NCBI GenBank assembly: GCA_964467785.1
Contig: CAYXVB010000110.1
Coordinates: 1-12,157 of the forward strand
DNA: 12,157 nt
Direction of reading: 5' to 3'
Source: CAYXVB01 sp964467785
Lineage (GTDB): Bacteria; Bdellovibrionota; UBA1018
Shown here: positions 6,054 to 12,157 of the stretch, in pieces
How the letters are laid out: each line of letters starts with the position of its first letter
How positions within the stretch are numbered: the first letter of the stretch is position 1
Notes under the pieces: model-generated
Databases searched by the model: none
Seen by the model: only the letters and a program-made list of their open reading frames with translations
Told to the model about the DNA's origin: nothing
Program-made: the position numbers and the translations under genes

Positions 6054-8090
6054 TTATCCCACCCCGTAAGGGTCCACATCCACCAGAAAATTCCACTTCT
6101 GCTTGAAGCAGGCCTCGCGGGCCGTGGCCAGCGCCCTCTGCAGACCCTGGACGTCACGGGATTTGATCAGGATATCCCAGCGATAGATTCCCTTGGCGCG
6201 CTCGAGAAATGCCTCGCTCGGACCGAGAATCTCGACTTCGCCGAACGGGCCGCCGGGCTCGGCAAATTTTGCCAACCCCGTGGCCACGAGCTGAGCCCGA
6301 CTCTGAACTTCGTCCCGGTCCGCCGACTCAAATCGAATGCGCGCCAGCCGGCCAAAGGGAGGATAGCCAAGCACCTGACGGAGCTCGCGCTCGCCTTCGA
6401 GAAACGAATCCTCGCTCAGTCCGCCCTGGAGCGTTTTGATCACCACGTGCTCGGGGTCATAGGTCTGCACGAGGACCTTGCCGGGCTTTTCGCCCCGGCC
6501 CGCCCGGCCCGCCACTTGCTGGAGCACCTGGAAAGCGCGTTCGGGGGCACGGAAATCCGGCCAGCGAAAGAGCGCGTCGGCCAACACCACCACCACCAGC
6601 GTGACATTGGGGAAGTCGTGGCCTTTGACGAGCATTTGCGTGCCCAGCATGAGATTGTATTTGCCGTCTCGGAAATCATCGAGAACCTGCTCCAGTCGCG
6701 AGGCGCTGGTGACCTGGTCGCGGTCGAGCCGAATGGCGCGCGCCTCCGGGATCAACGCGGGCAGTTCCTCCTCCAGGCTCTCGGTTCCCGCTCCCATCGG
6801 CAACAGCTCGTACCCATTGCACTTGTCGCACGAATCCGGGATGCGCTCCTGATGACCGCAGACATGGCAACGCAGAAGGACCTGCTTGCGATGCACGGTG
6901 AGACTGATCGAGCAATTGGGGCAACCGCGCACCTCGCCGCAATCCTTGCAAATGAGGAACGCGGCGAATCCGCGGCGGTTGAGGTAGACCATCGCCTGCT
7001 CGCCCGCGAGAATCACGCGGCGGATCTCCTCAAGCGTCTTGCGAGCGAGCGGCGCCTGGACCTTCTCCACCTTTTCCTCTTCAAAGAGATCGACCAGTTC
7101 GATCGGCGGGAGCCCCTGCGACGCGATTCGACGGGTCAGTCGTGCCACGGAGTAACGACCCTCGCGGACGCGCTCGCGCGTCTCGAGCGACGGCGTGGCC
7201 GATCCCAGCACTAGAAACGCCTTGGAGATCTTGGCACGGACCACGGCAAGATCACGCGCGTGATAACGCACGCGATCCTCCTGTTTATAGGTCGGGTCAT
7301 GCTCCTCGTCGATGACGATCAGCCCGAGCTCCGGCACAGGAGCGAAGATCGCCGAACGGGCGCCGACCACCACGCGCAGCTCGCCCGAGCGCAACGCCGC
7401 GCCGATATCCCGGCGCTTGCCGTCGGCCATCGCCGAATGCCACAGTCCGACCGGCACGCCGAGGGATTCCTCGAAGCGCCGATGAAGTTGCGATGTGAGC
7501 GCGATTTCGGGAACCAAGAGCAGTACGCCCTTGCCCTGGACAAGGGCCTGACGGGCGAGCTCGAGATAGAGCTCCGTTTTTCCGGATCCGGTGACTCCGT
7601 GCAGGAGGGCGACACGAAACGCCTGTCCGGAGTCGCGGACTTTCTCAAGCTCGTTGAGCGCGGTCTTTTGATCTTCGGTCAGAGGATGCGGGACAACCGG
7701 CATCGCTTTGGCCTCGACCGGTCGGGCCTGCTTGCGGGCGCTCTTGAGCCCGATCGCAGCCGCGGGTACGGCCGCGTTGAGGATCTCTCCCAACGGCGAA
7801 AAGTAATACTCGTTGGCCCAGCGGCAGAGCGCGAGCACGTCCGCCGGGATCACCGCGCCTTCGTCGCCCACTTCGAGAATTTCCTTGAGAGCGGTCCCAG
7901 CGAGCGCGGGCGGAAGCTCCGACATGAGCTTGGGTTCCTCCACGATAAACGCGTGGGTCGTTCCGCGACCAAAAGGAACGCGGACCCAACCCCCTACCTT
8001 GACCTTGGGTGCGAACTCTTCGGGCAACCGATAGGTGAACAGGCCTTCAAGCGGGCGCGGGACTGCGACGGAAAGGATCAGGCCGCCCAA
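6054..8090 (-). CDS. priA: Primosomal protein N', replication restart helicase PriA
   Basis: Superfamily 2 helicase that recognises stalled forks and reloads the replicative helicase. The 678-residue protein starts with the family's DNA-binding region (VAVPRPLEGLFTYRLP, 8-23). GVTGSGKT (165-172) is Walker A, DEEH (261-264) is Walker B, GSATP (296-300) is motif III and QVAGRAGRGEK (525-535) is motif VI. Eight cysteines at 381, 384, 390, 393, 408, 411, 421 and 424 form the two zinc sites that interrupt the second helicase lobe. Length is within the family range. I chose a TTG start at 8090-8088 because AAGGAG lies six bases upstream and the protein then begins just before the conserved region; a nearby ATG at 8095 is out of frame. 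It sits within a minus-strand cluster, 10 bases after the preceding stop codon. Confidence 0.97.
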   Translation of the reverse strand: MGGLILSVAVPRPLEGLFTYRLPEEFAPKVKVGGWVRVPFGRGTTHAFIVEEPKLMSELPPALAGTALKEILEVGDEGAVIPADVLALCRWANEYYFSPLGEILNAAVPAAAIGLKSARKQARPVEAKAMPVVPHPLTEDQKTALNELEKVRDSGQAFRVALLHGVTGSGKTELYLELARQALVQGKGVLLLVPEIALTSQLHRRFEESLGVPVGLWHSAMADGKRRDIGAALRSGELRVVVGARSAIFAPVPELGLIVIDEEHDPTYKQEDRVRYHARDLAVVRAKISKAFLVLGSATPSLETRERVREGRYSVARLTRRIASQGLPPIELVDLFEEEKVEKVQAPLARKTLEEIRRVILAGEQAMVYLNRRGFAAFLICKDCGEVRGCPNCSISLTVHRKQVLLRCHVCGHQERIPDSCDKCNGYELLPMGAGTESLEEELPALIPEARAIRLDRDQVTSASRLEQVLDDFRDGKYNLMLGTQMLVKGHDFPNVTLVVVVLADALFRWPDFRAPERAFQVLQQVAGRAGRGEKPGKVLVQTYDPEHVVIKTLQGGLSEDSFLEGERELRQVLGYPPFGRLARIRFESADRDEVQSRAQLVATGLAKFAEPGGPFGEVEILGPSEAFLERAKGIYRWDILIKSRDVQGLQRALATAREACFKQKWNFLVDVDPYGVG

Positions 8091-8103
8091 GTCATGCTCC
8101 TTA
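8088..8103 (-). promoter_or_regulatory. Ribosome binding site and TTG start of priA, overlapping the upstream stop codon
   Basis: On the minus strand AAGGAG (8102-8097) is followed by a six-base spacer and TTG (8090-8088). The Shine-Dalgarno sequence shares two bases with the TAA stop (8103-8101) of the preceding gene. This decides the priA start and suggests that translation of the two genes is coupled. Confidence 0.75.
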
Positions 8104-8910
8104 TCGGGCCTTTTCGAAGTATTTTTGGATCAGGTCGCGGATCTCGGAAGAAGCGGAGTTGCCCGCCTCGGTGTATCCGTGCGTGATGGGCTTGGAGAGC
8201 TGCGCGAGCTCCGGCGGATTGACCACCAGATCGACCAGCTCCTCGCGCATGAAAGTTTTAGCTTCGACCTTCGCTTCGTTCCAGGTCATGGTCTTGGGAA
8301 ACGGAAAATCCCGGTAATTGCGGTAGGACTCGAAGAGAACCTCATGGGAGTCCATCTTGAATTTCAAGGGCTGGAAGGTGTCCTTCTCCACCCAAAGCTG
8401 ATTGGCGGCGTCGGAAGATCCATCGCGCTTGCCAATGACCCAGGCGATCTGACGTTTGACACGGCCCAGGGAGAGTGTTGCCGACTCAGCGGCGAGGCGT
8501 TCGGATTCTTCGGGCAGCTCCAACAGCTCCCGGCTGGTCTTGACCGGGACACCCTGCTTTTTGAGCGCGGATGCGACTCGCGAGTAATTCGAGTCATAAA
8601 GAAGCTCGGTCAAAGCGTGCAGGCCACGGGGCTCTCCCCCCTCGCTCATGAATAGGACTTGGTTCTGCTCGTCACTTGCGATCGAGCGCAACACGCCGTC
8701 CTCGGCGCGATAGATCACGGTGAGCTTGAGTTTCGGGCCGACCGGCTTGTCGCCTTCGACAGCCTGGACGATCGAACGAGTGCGTACGCCCTTGGGGCCA
8801 GCATGCTTCTGGGCCCAGGTCTTGACGATGAACTCAGAGGGAGGCACGTAAGCGAGCGCGGGAATCGAATTGCACAAGAGGAGCGCGGTCGAGAGGATCG
8901 CTTTCTTCAT
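8101..8910 (-). CDS. Exported protein of unknown function, possibly LolA-like fold
   Basis: 269 residues. Residues 1-20 are a clear signal peptide (MKKAILSTALLLCNSIPALA) with cleavage after ALA at 18-20. The Cys at 13 is inside the hydrophobic core and does not sit in a proper lipobox. The mature part looks beta-rich, with alternating strands such as KLKLTVIYRAEDG and a stretch QLWVEKDTFQPLKFKMDS followed by VLFESYRNYRDFPFPKTMT. That order (a strand ending in a described residue pair, then a strand with a target of change) recalls the LolA/RseB group of periplasmic lipid-binding half-barrels, but the match is weak. The ATG at 8910 has AAGGAA seven bases upstream. It lies between galU and priA on the same strand and its stop codon overlaps the priA ribosome binding site. 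Likely location is the periplasm. Confidence 0.85.
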   Translation of the reverse strand: MKKAILSTALLLCNSIPALAYVPPSEFIVKTWAQKHAGPKGVRTRSIVQAVEGDKPVGPKLKLTVIYRAEDGVLRSIASDEQNQVLFMSEGGEPRGLHALTELLYDSNYSRVASALKKQGVPVKTSRELLELPEESERLAAESATLSLGRVKRQIAWVIGKRDGSSDAANQLWVEKDTFQPLKFKMDSHEVLFESYRNYRDFPFPKTMTWNEAKVEAKTFMREELVDLVVNPPELAQLSKPITHGYTEAGNSASSEIRDLIQKYFEKAR

Positions 8911-8970
8911 CGAAACATTCCTTCGTTCTTGAGGTCGGGTGGCCGGTTTTCGCCCGGGGCGTGGGCTAGC

Positions 8971-9846
8971 TCAGATTCCCAGATGCTTACGCATCAGGTC
9001 CCTCACGCCGGGAGCTAGTTCAGGTCTCCGGAGCGCAAAGTTCAAGGTCGCATCGATGTACCCCAGACGGTCTCCCGTATCATACCGCGTACCGTCGAAT
9101 TGATAAGCGAAGAGTTTTTCTTCCTGTGCCAGGAGCTGCAAGCCGTCGGTGAGCTGAATCTCGCCTCCCGCTCCGGGTTTGGTCCGGCGCAGGCAATCAA
9201 AGATCTTGGGCGATAGCACATAGCGTCCTGGGATCGCGAACCGCGAAGGCGTGTCCGCGGGTTTTGGCTTTTCGACCAGGCGATCGACGAGCATCAGCCG
9301 GTCGTTGAGCGCCTTGCCGCCCACGATTCCGTACTTGGAAACATCGTTTGCCGGAACTTCCATCACGCCGACCACCGAGCCGTGATGCTTTTCATAAATG
9401 TCGATCAACTGTCGCGTACAGGGCACCTCGGCATCGATCAGATCATCGCCCAGAAGAATCGCAAAAGGCTCATCCCCGATCACCGGCGCCGCGCAAAGAA
9501 CCGCATGGCCGAGGCCCATGGGGTTCTTCTGGCGCACGGAGATCAAGTTGCACATCTTGCCCACAGCGCGCGACAGGTCGGCCAGGTCGCCTTTGCCCTT
9601 CTTGTCGAGCGTGTCCTCGATCTCATAGGCGTTATCGAAATGGTTTTCGATCGCCTCCTTGTGACGAGCCGTGATCAGGACGATATCCTCGATCCCCGCA
9701 CGCACCGCCTCTTCGACGATATGCTGGATCATCGGCGTATCGACGATCGGGATCATCTCCTTGGGGATCGCCTTGGTCGCCGGAAGAAAACGAGTTCCCA
9801 GCCCGGCGGCGGGGATAACAGCCTTGCGAACTCGAGTCAGAGCCAT
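8971..9846 (-). CDS. galU: UTP--glucose-1-phosphate uridylyltransferase
   Basis: Makes UDP-glucose from UTP and glucose 1-phosphate for envelope polysaccharides and lipopolysaccharide sugars; cytoplasmic. The 291-residue protein matches the family length. AAGLGTRFLPATKAIPKEM (13-31) is the nucleotide-binding signature, LLGDD (131-135) binds the metal, VEKP (191-194) and GGEIQLTD (227-234) are further conserved blocks. The frame stays open upstream to 9963, but I start at the ATG 9846-9844: it has AAGGAG nine bases upstream, and the protein then begins like other GalU proteins. It lies 56 bases after dksA and 60 bases before the next exported-protein gene, all on one strand. A hairpin exposes its ribosome binding site (see 9847-9876). 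Confidence 0.97.
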   Translation of the reverse strand: MALTRVRKAVIPAAGLGTRFLPATKAIPKEMIPIVDTPMIQHIVEEAVRAGIEDIVLITARHKEAIENHFDNAYEIEDTLDKKGKGDLADLSRAVGKMCNLISVRQKNPMGLGHAVLCAAPVIGDEPFAILLGDDLIDAEVPCTRQLIDIYEKHHGSVVGVMEVPANDVSKYGIVGGKALNDRLMLVDRLVEKPKPADTPSRFAIPGRYVLSPKIFDCLRRTKPGAGGEIQLTDGLQLLAQEEKLFAYQFDGTRYDTGDRLGYIDATLNFALRRPELAPGVRDLMRKHLGI

Positions 9847-9876
9847 GCCTGGGATCTCCTTGGAACGCACCCAGGC
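9847..9876 (-). promoter_or_regulatory. Hairpin displaying the galU ribosome binding site in its loop
   Basis: GCCTGGG (9876-9870 on the minus strand) and CCCAGGC (9853-9847) form a perfect 7-base-pair stem, six of the pairs G-C. The 16-base loop holds AAGGAG (9861-9856), and the 3' arm ends directly next to the galU ATG. Such a structure could present or hide the site depending on temperature or a bound protein; a chance repeat of this strength is possible. Confidence 0.5.
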
Positions 9877-9902
9877 CGCTCCGATCAGCAGGAGAGACGT
9901 GC

Positions 9903-10289
9903 TCAGGCGCGACTGTTGTAGCGACTTTCCTGGGACTCTAGCTCCGTTTTGCAGCCGATGCAAAGAGTCGTCAGCGGAAAGGCGCGGATCCGCGCTTCAG
10001 AAATAGCCTCGTCACAGTTTTCGCAAATGCCAAAATAGCCATTTTCGATCCGCGTGAGGGCTTCGTCGATCTGGCGAATGATATCGGATTCCCGATTCTT
10101 CATCTGCATGGCGAGGGTGCGATCCGAGTCGGCCGCCGCCTGATCAGCGGAGTCTGCGAGGAAGGCTTCTTCCTGCAGGAACTCCTGTGTTGCTGCTTTT
10201 AGATTACGGGCGAGTTCCTCGCGCCGTTCCGTCAAAATTACCCTGTAATTATCGAGATTTCCCTGAGCTAAACCCTTGCTAATTCCCAT
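9903..10289 (-). CDS. dksA: DksA/TraR-family zinc-finger transcription factor
   Basis: Binds in the secondary channel of RNA polymerase and, with ppGpp, tunes promoters of ribosomal and amino-acid genes. With the start at 10289 the protein has 128 residues. Residues about 10-85 form the two-helix coiled coil. Its tip carries DSADQA (46-51), which matches the DxxDxA motif needed for activity in E. coli DksA. Cys89, Cys92, Cys110 and Cys113 are the four zinc ligands (CENC and CIGC). The open frame continues upstream to 10391, but that part overlaps the divergent gene and lacks similarity to the family. No Shine-Dalgarno sequence precedes the ATG at 10289, so the start is the least certain point; a TTG at codon 19 seems too far in, as it would cut the first helix. 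galU follows on the same strand. Confidence 0.93.
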   Translation of the reverse strand: MGISKGLAQGNLDNYRVILTERREELARNLKAATQEFLQEEAFLADSADQAAADSDRTLAMQMKNRESDIIRQIDEALTRIENGYFGICENCDEAISEARIRAFPLTTLCIGCKTELESQESRYNSRA

Positions 10290-10344
10290 AAGAGGGGCAA
10301 TGCTTAGCGGGGAGCGAGTCTCTTGTAAAGGGAGATCTGATAAC
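10290..10344. promoter_or_regulatory. Divergent start region between dksA and the barrel-protein gene
   Basis: The 55-base gap carries the start signals of both genes. On the plus strand AAAGGGAG (10327-10334) lies ten bases before the ATG at 10345 and supports that start. On the minus strand TTTACA (10329-10324) resembles a -35 box for dksA, but the hexamer 17 bases on (TAAGCA) is a poor -10. Confidence 0.4.
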
Positions 10345-11211
10345 ATGTTGATTTTGAACAGAATATCTTTCGTCCTAGCGCTTGTAATCACCCTCCTTTC
10401 CGTTTCTGCGCAGGCATCCGACTACCACTCCGCCCGCACGCTGGCGTTGGGCGGCGCCGGACATGCCGGGCCCTACCTTACGGATACCATTTACCTGAAC
10501 CCGTCATTCGCATCTTTCACGCGCTCCTACGGTGTCAGCGTGGGATATAATTATTTTTCGGGGGCGCCGGGAGCCGATCCGTCCCTACCTTCGGGCCGGT
10601 TGCTCAACGCGACTCTCTTTGACGGCACTCAGGACGCCTTCCAGGCCGGCGTGGGCTATACCAGCCGCACCGACGCCAACATCATCACGGTAGGAGCCTC
10701 GCGCGCGATCATCAAACAATTAGGAGTGGGAATCGGCGGAAAATTCGTCCTCCCGGTCGACGGCTCAAATCAGATCATCCGGGACGCCACTTTCTCCACG
10801 AGCTTCATCGCCACCAACTGGCTTCACGTCGTCGGCATCGTCGACAACCTGATCGAATCCGCTGAAAGCCGGACTCGAGGATTTTATCGAGAATACATCC
10901 TCGGAACTAAAGTCAATGTAATGGGCATCATGCTGCTCTATTTCGACCCGCATTGGACTCCCAGCATCGCCTCGGGCGACGTCTACGGACACGAGCTGGG
11001 AGTGGAACTCGCGCCATTTTCGGACTTCTTCTTCCGCTTTGGCCAATACCGCAATGCCACTTTGCCCTACTATGGCGGCGTCCACGGCAGCGGCTGGGCC
11101 GCGGGAGCCGGCTGGATCGGCCCCCGCCTCTCGCTCGACTACGGCTACAGCCACACCAACGAACCGCAGCCGGCGACGATCCAGGAACTCAGTCTCACCC
11201 TCTATTTCTAA
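10345..11211 (+). CDS. Outer-membrane beta-barrel-like protein (PorV/TraF-like N terminus)
   Basis: 288 residues. Residues 1-24 are a signal peptide with cleavage near AQA (22-24). The mature protein opens with SARTLALGGAGHAGPY and TIYLNPSFASF, which resembles the start of the PorV and TraF-like barrel families (a short LGGAG-type stretch followed by an NP pair). Alternating polar and hydrophobic strands continue to the end, and the last residues LTLYF finish in Phe, as expected for insertion by the BAM complex. The start at 10345 is chosen because of the AAAGGGAG upstream and because the signal peptide then sits at the N terminus; an ATG at 10276 would extend it by 23 residues into dksA without support. 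The substrate or role is unknown. A putative metallopeptidase gene follows after 19 bases. Confidence 0.82.
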   Translation: MLILNRISFVLALVITLLSVSAQASDYHSARTLALGGAGHAGPYLTDTIYLNPSFASFTRSYGVSVGYNYFSGAPGADPSLPSGRLLNATLFDGTQDAFQAGVGYTSRTDANIITVGASRAIIKQLGVGIGGKFVLPVDGSNQIIRDATFSTSFIATNWLHVVGIVDNLIESAESRTRGFYREYILGTKVNVMGIMLLYFDPHWTPSIASGDVYGHELGVELAPFSDFFFRFGQYRNATLPYYGGVHGSGWAAGAGWIGPRLSLDYGYSHTNEPQPATIQELSLTLYF

Positions 11212-11230
11212 GCCAGGGACACGAAGCAAG

Positions 11231-12109
11231 ATGCGGATCCGAAATCATCTCCCGATCCTGATTGATTGCCTCGCGCGCTGGGAGCGCCCTCCCACGCTCG
11301 CGGATTTCTCCGAGCGCTATTACACGCCCATGGCGACGCAATTCGAGGACGCCTTCGGGGATGCGAGAGACATGCACGCGCTGGTCAACGACGTGGATTG
11401 GAAGCGTTACCGCGCCGAGGCGCTCAAGCTCGATCCCGTGCGCGAAGAAGAACGGGTTCGGTGCCATCTCGCCGATGTCGAGAGGCTTTTCGGATTCGAG
11501 CTACAAGGTGAAATCGTGCTGTTCGGCGCGTTCGAATCAATGGACGGCTACGCGCGTTTCGACCGGGGCACGCATCGGGTCTTCCTGGGCGTGGACGAGA
11601 GCCACGGCCGAGGACGCTACATGGACATCCTCGAGGTACATGAGCTGACCCACGTCGCGCGCGAGTCCCGTCCCCAGCCCTGGGTAGGCTGGGGGCTTGA
11701 TCCCAAGATGGATCACGACGGCTTTACCAGCCACCAGCACGCGATCGAGCATCTGTTTGGCGAGGGCTTCAGCTGCGCGGTCTCCGGGCTGCTCGTGCCC
11801 GGTGAGGATCCCTGGCACTACGCTTACCAGGAGACTGAGGCCGACCTGCGAAAAGTCCTCGAACACGGCGCCGCGATCGACCGCGTGATCCATGCCGCGC
11901 TCCGCGAAGGTCCGGACGCGGACTGGGGAATGTTCTACAGCCCGGATTCCTACAAACCGCGCCTCCCGATTTTCTGCCACTACGTTTGGGCCTGGAAGTG
12001 GGCGAACCACCTCATCCGTGACCTCGGCGGCGGCGACGCGGCCCGCCTGGTCGACATTTGCTCCAAGGAATGGCTGGAAGACGCGCTCAGTTTTCAGCTC
12101 AAAGCCTGA
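11231..12109 (+). CDS. Putative zinc metallopeptidase, HExxH, DUF2268-like
   Basis: 292 residues, no signal peptide, so probably cytoplasmic. VHELTHVARE (136-145) gives the zinc-binding and catalytic residues His137, Glu138 and His141. GEGF (177-180) 37 residues on offers Glu178 as the third ligand, the arrangement seen in gluzincin-type enzymes and in predicted proteases such as DUF2268. The N-terminal 100 residues are helical; residues 92-123 hold short strands (EIVLFGAFES, HRVFLGVDES) that precede the active site, as in many metallopeptidase folds. The C terminus is Trp-rich (WAWKWANH, 253-260). The frame is open upstream from 11039, inside the barrel gene; that extension is low in complexity and is rejected. 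The ATG at 11231 lies 19 bases after the barrel stop, so the two genes are probably one transcript. No substrate can be named. Confidence 0.8.
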   Translation: MRIRNHLPILIDCLARWERPPTLADFSERYYTPMATQFEDAFGDARDMHALVNDVDWKRYRAEALKLDPVREEERVRCHLADVERLFGFELQGEIVLFGAFESMDGYARFDRGTHRVFLGVDESHGRGRYMDILEVHELTHVARESRPQPWVGWGLDPKMDHDGFTSHQHAIEHLFGEGFSCAVSGLLVPGEDPWHYAYQETEADLRKVLEHGAAIDRVIHAALREGPDADWGMFYSPDSYKPRLPIFCHYVWAWKWANHLIRDLGGGDAARLVDICSKEWLEDALSFQLKA

Positions 12110-12157
12110 TATCCGTGCGCGCTAAATCCCGCGAAAATGGACCATCGGCGAACCGGT
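12110..12157. other. Right edge after the metallopeptidase gene
   Basis: 48 bases remain. An ATG at 12137 is open to the edge on the plus strand, but it has no ribosome binding site and too few codons to judge. No terminator hairpin is evident. Confidence 0.3.

Noticed and set aside
5400..7214. A 604-codon open frame on the plus strand opposite priA and the CFI-box gene
   Set aside because: It is the antisense shadow of two well-supported genes; its translation has no family features and is rich in His, Arg and Leu runs typical of GC-biased antisense frames.
7260..8186. A 308-codon open frame on the plus strand opposite the start of priA
   Set aside because: Antisense to conserved helicase motifs; no ribosome binding site, and its translation is low in recognisable structure.
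8911..8970. A GC-rich imperfect hairpin between galU and the exported-protein gene as a terminator
   Set aside because: The stem is about 6 pairs with a G-T wobble, and no T run follows in the direction of transcription, so read-through within the cluster is more likely.
9847..9963. An upstream extension of galU by 39 codons
   Set aside because: It overlaps the end of dksA, is unlike GalU N termini, and the internal ATG at 9846 has a good AAGGAG.
11039..11230. An upstream extension of the metallopeptidase by 64 codons
   Set aside because: It lies within the barrel gene, reads as Ala, Ser, Thr and Arg runs, and the barrel frame is clearly the coding one.

Overview
The window carries eleven protein genes packed with little intergenic space (the longest gap is about 150 bases). 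It looks chromosomal, from a moderately GC-rich Gram-negative bacterium. LptG (lipopolysaccharide export) and a barrel-like protein ending in Phe imply an outer membrane. A CFI-box C-terminal domain and several large exported proteins of no known family fit Bdellovibrionota or another group formerly placed in Deltaproteobacteria; this placement is an inference from gene content, not from a marker-gene comparison. I saw no tRNA, rRNA, insertion sequence, prophage or CRISPR array.

Layout. Positions 1-1275 (minus strand) hold lptG followed by the start of def, which runs off the left edge. Divergent from lptG across 40 bases is lepB (1316-2134, plus). lepB converges on a 660-residue exported protein of unknown function (2173-4155, minus), and small hairpins lie over both stop codons. 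A 151-base divergent region separates that gene from 4307-5329 (plus), a protein with a signal peptide followed by what looks like a RelA/SpoT-type nucleotidyltransferase fold. This is the most surprising gene here. It runs tail to tail, with a 17-base overlap, into a five-gene minus-strand cluster read as dksA, galU, an exported protein of unknown function, priA and a CFI-box protein (10289 down to 5313). On the right, divergent from dksA, is a two-gene plus-strand unit: an outer-membrane barrel-like protein (10345-11211) and an HExxH putative zinc metallopeptidase (11231-12109).

How the genes fit together. Most are housekeeping: lipopolysaccharide export, removal of the formyl group from new proteins, signal peptide cleavage, UDP-glucose synthesis, replication restart and transcriptional control by DksA. 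The minus-strand cluster shows close coupling. priA starts at TTG, with its Shine-Dalgarno sequence lying on the stop codon of the gene before it, and the CFI-box gene begins 9 bases after priA. The galU ribosome binding site lies in the loop of a perfect 7-base-pair hairpin that ends next to the ATG. The most novel candidates are the exported RelA/SpoT-like protein, its divergent exported 660-residue neighbour, and the barrel plus metallopeptidase pair.
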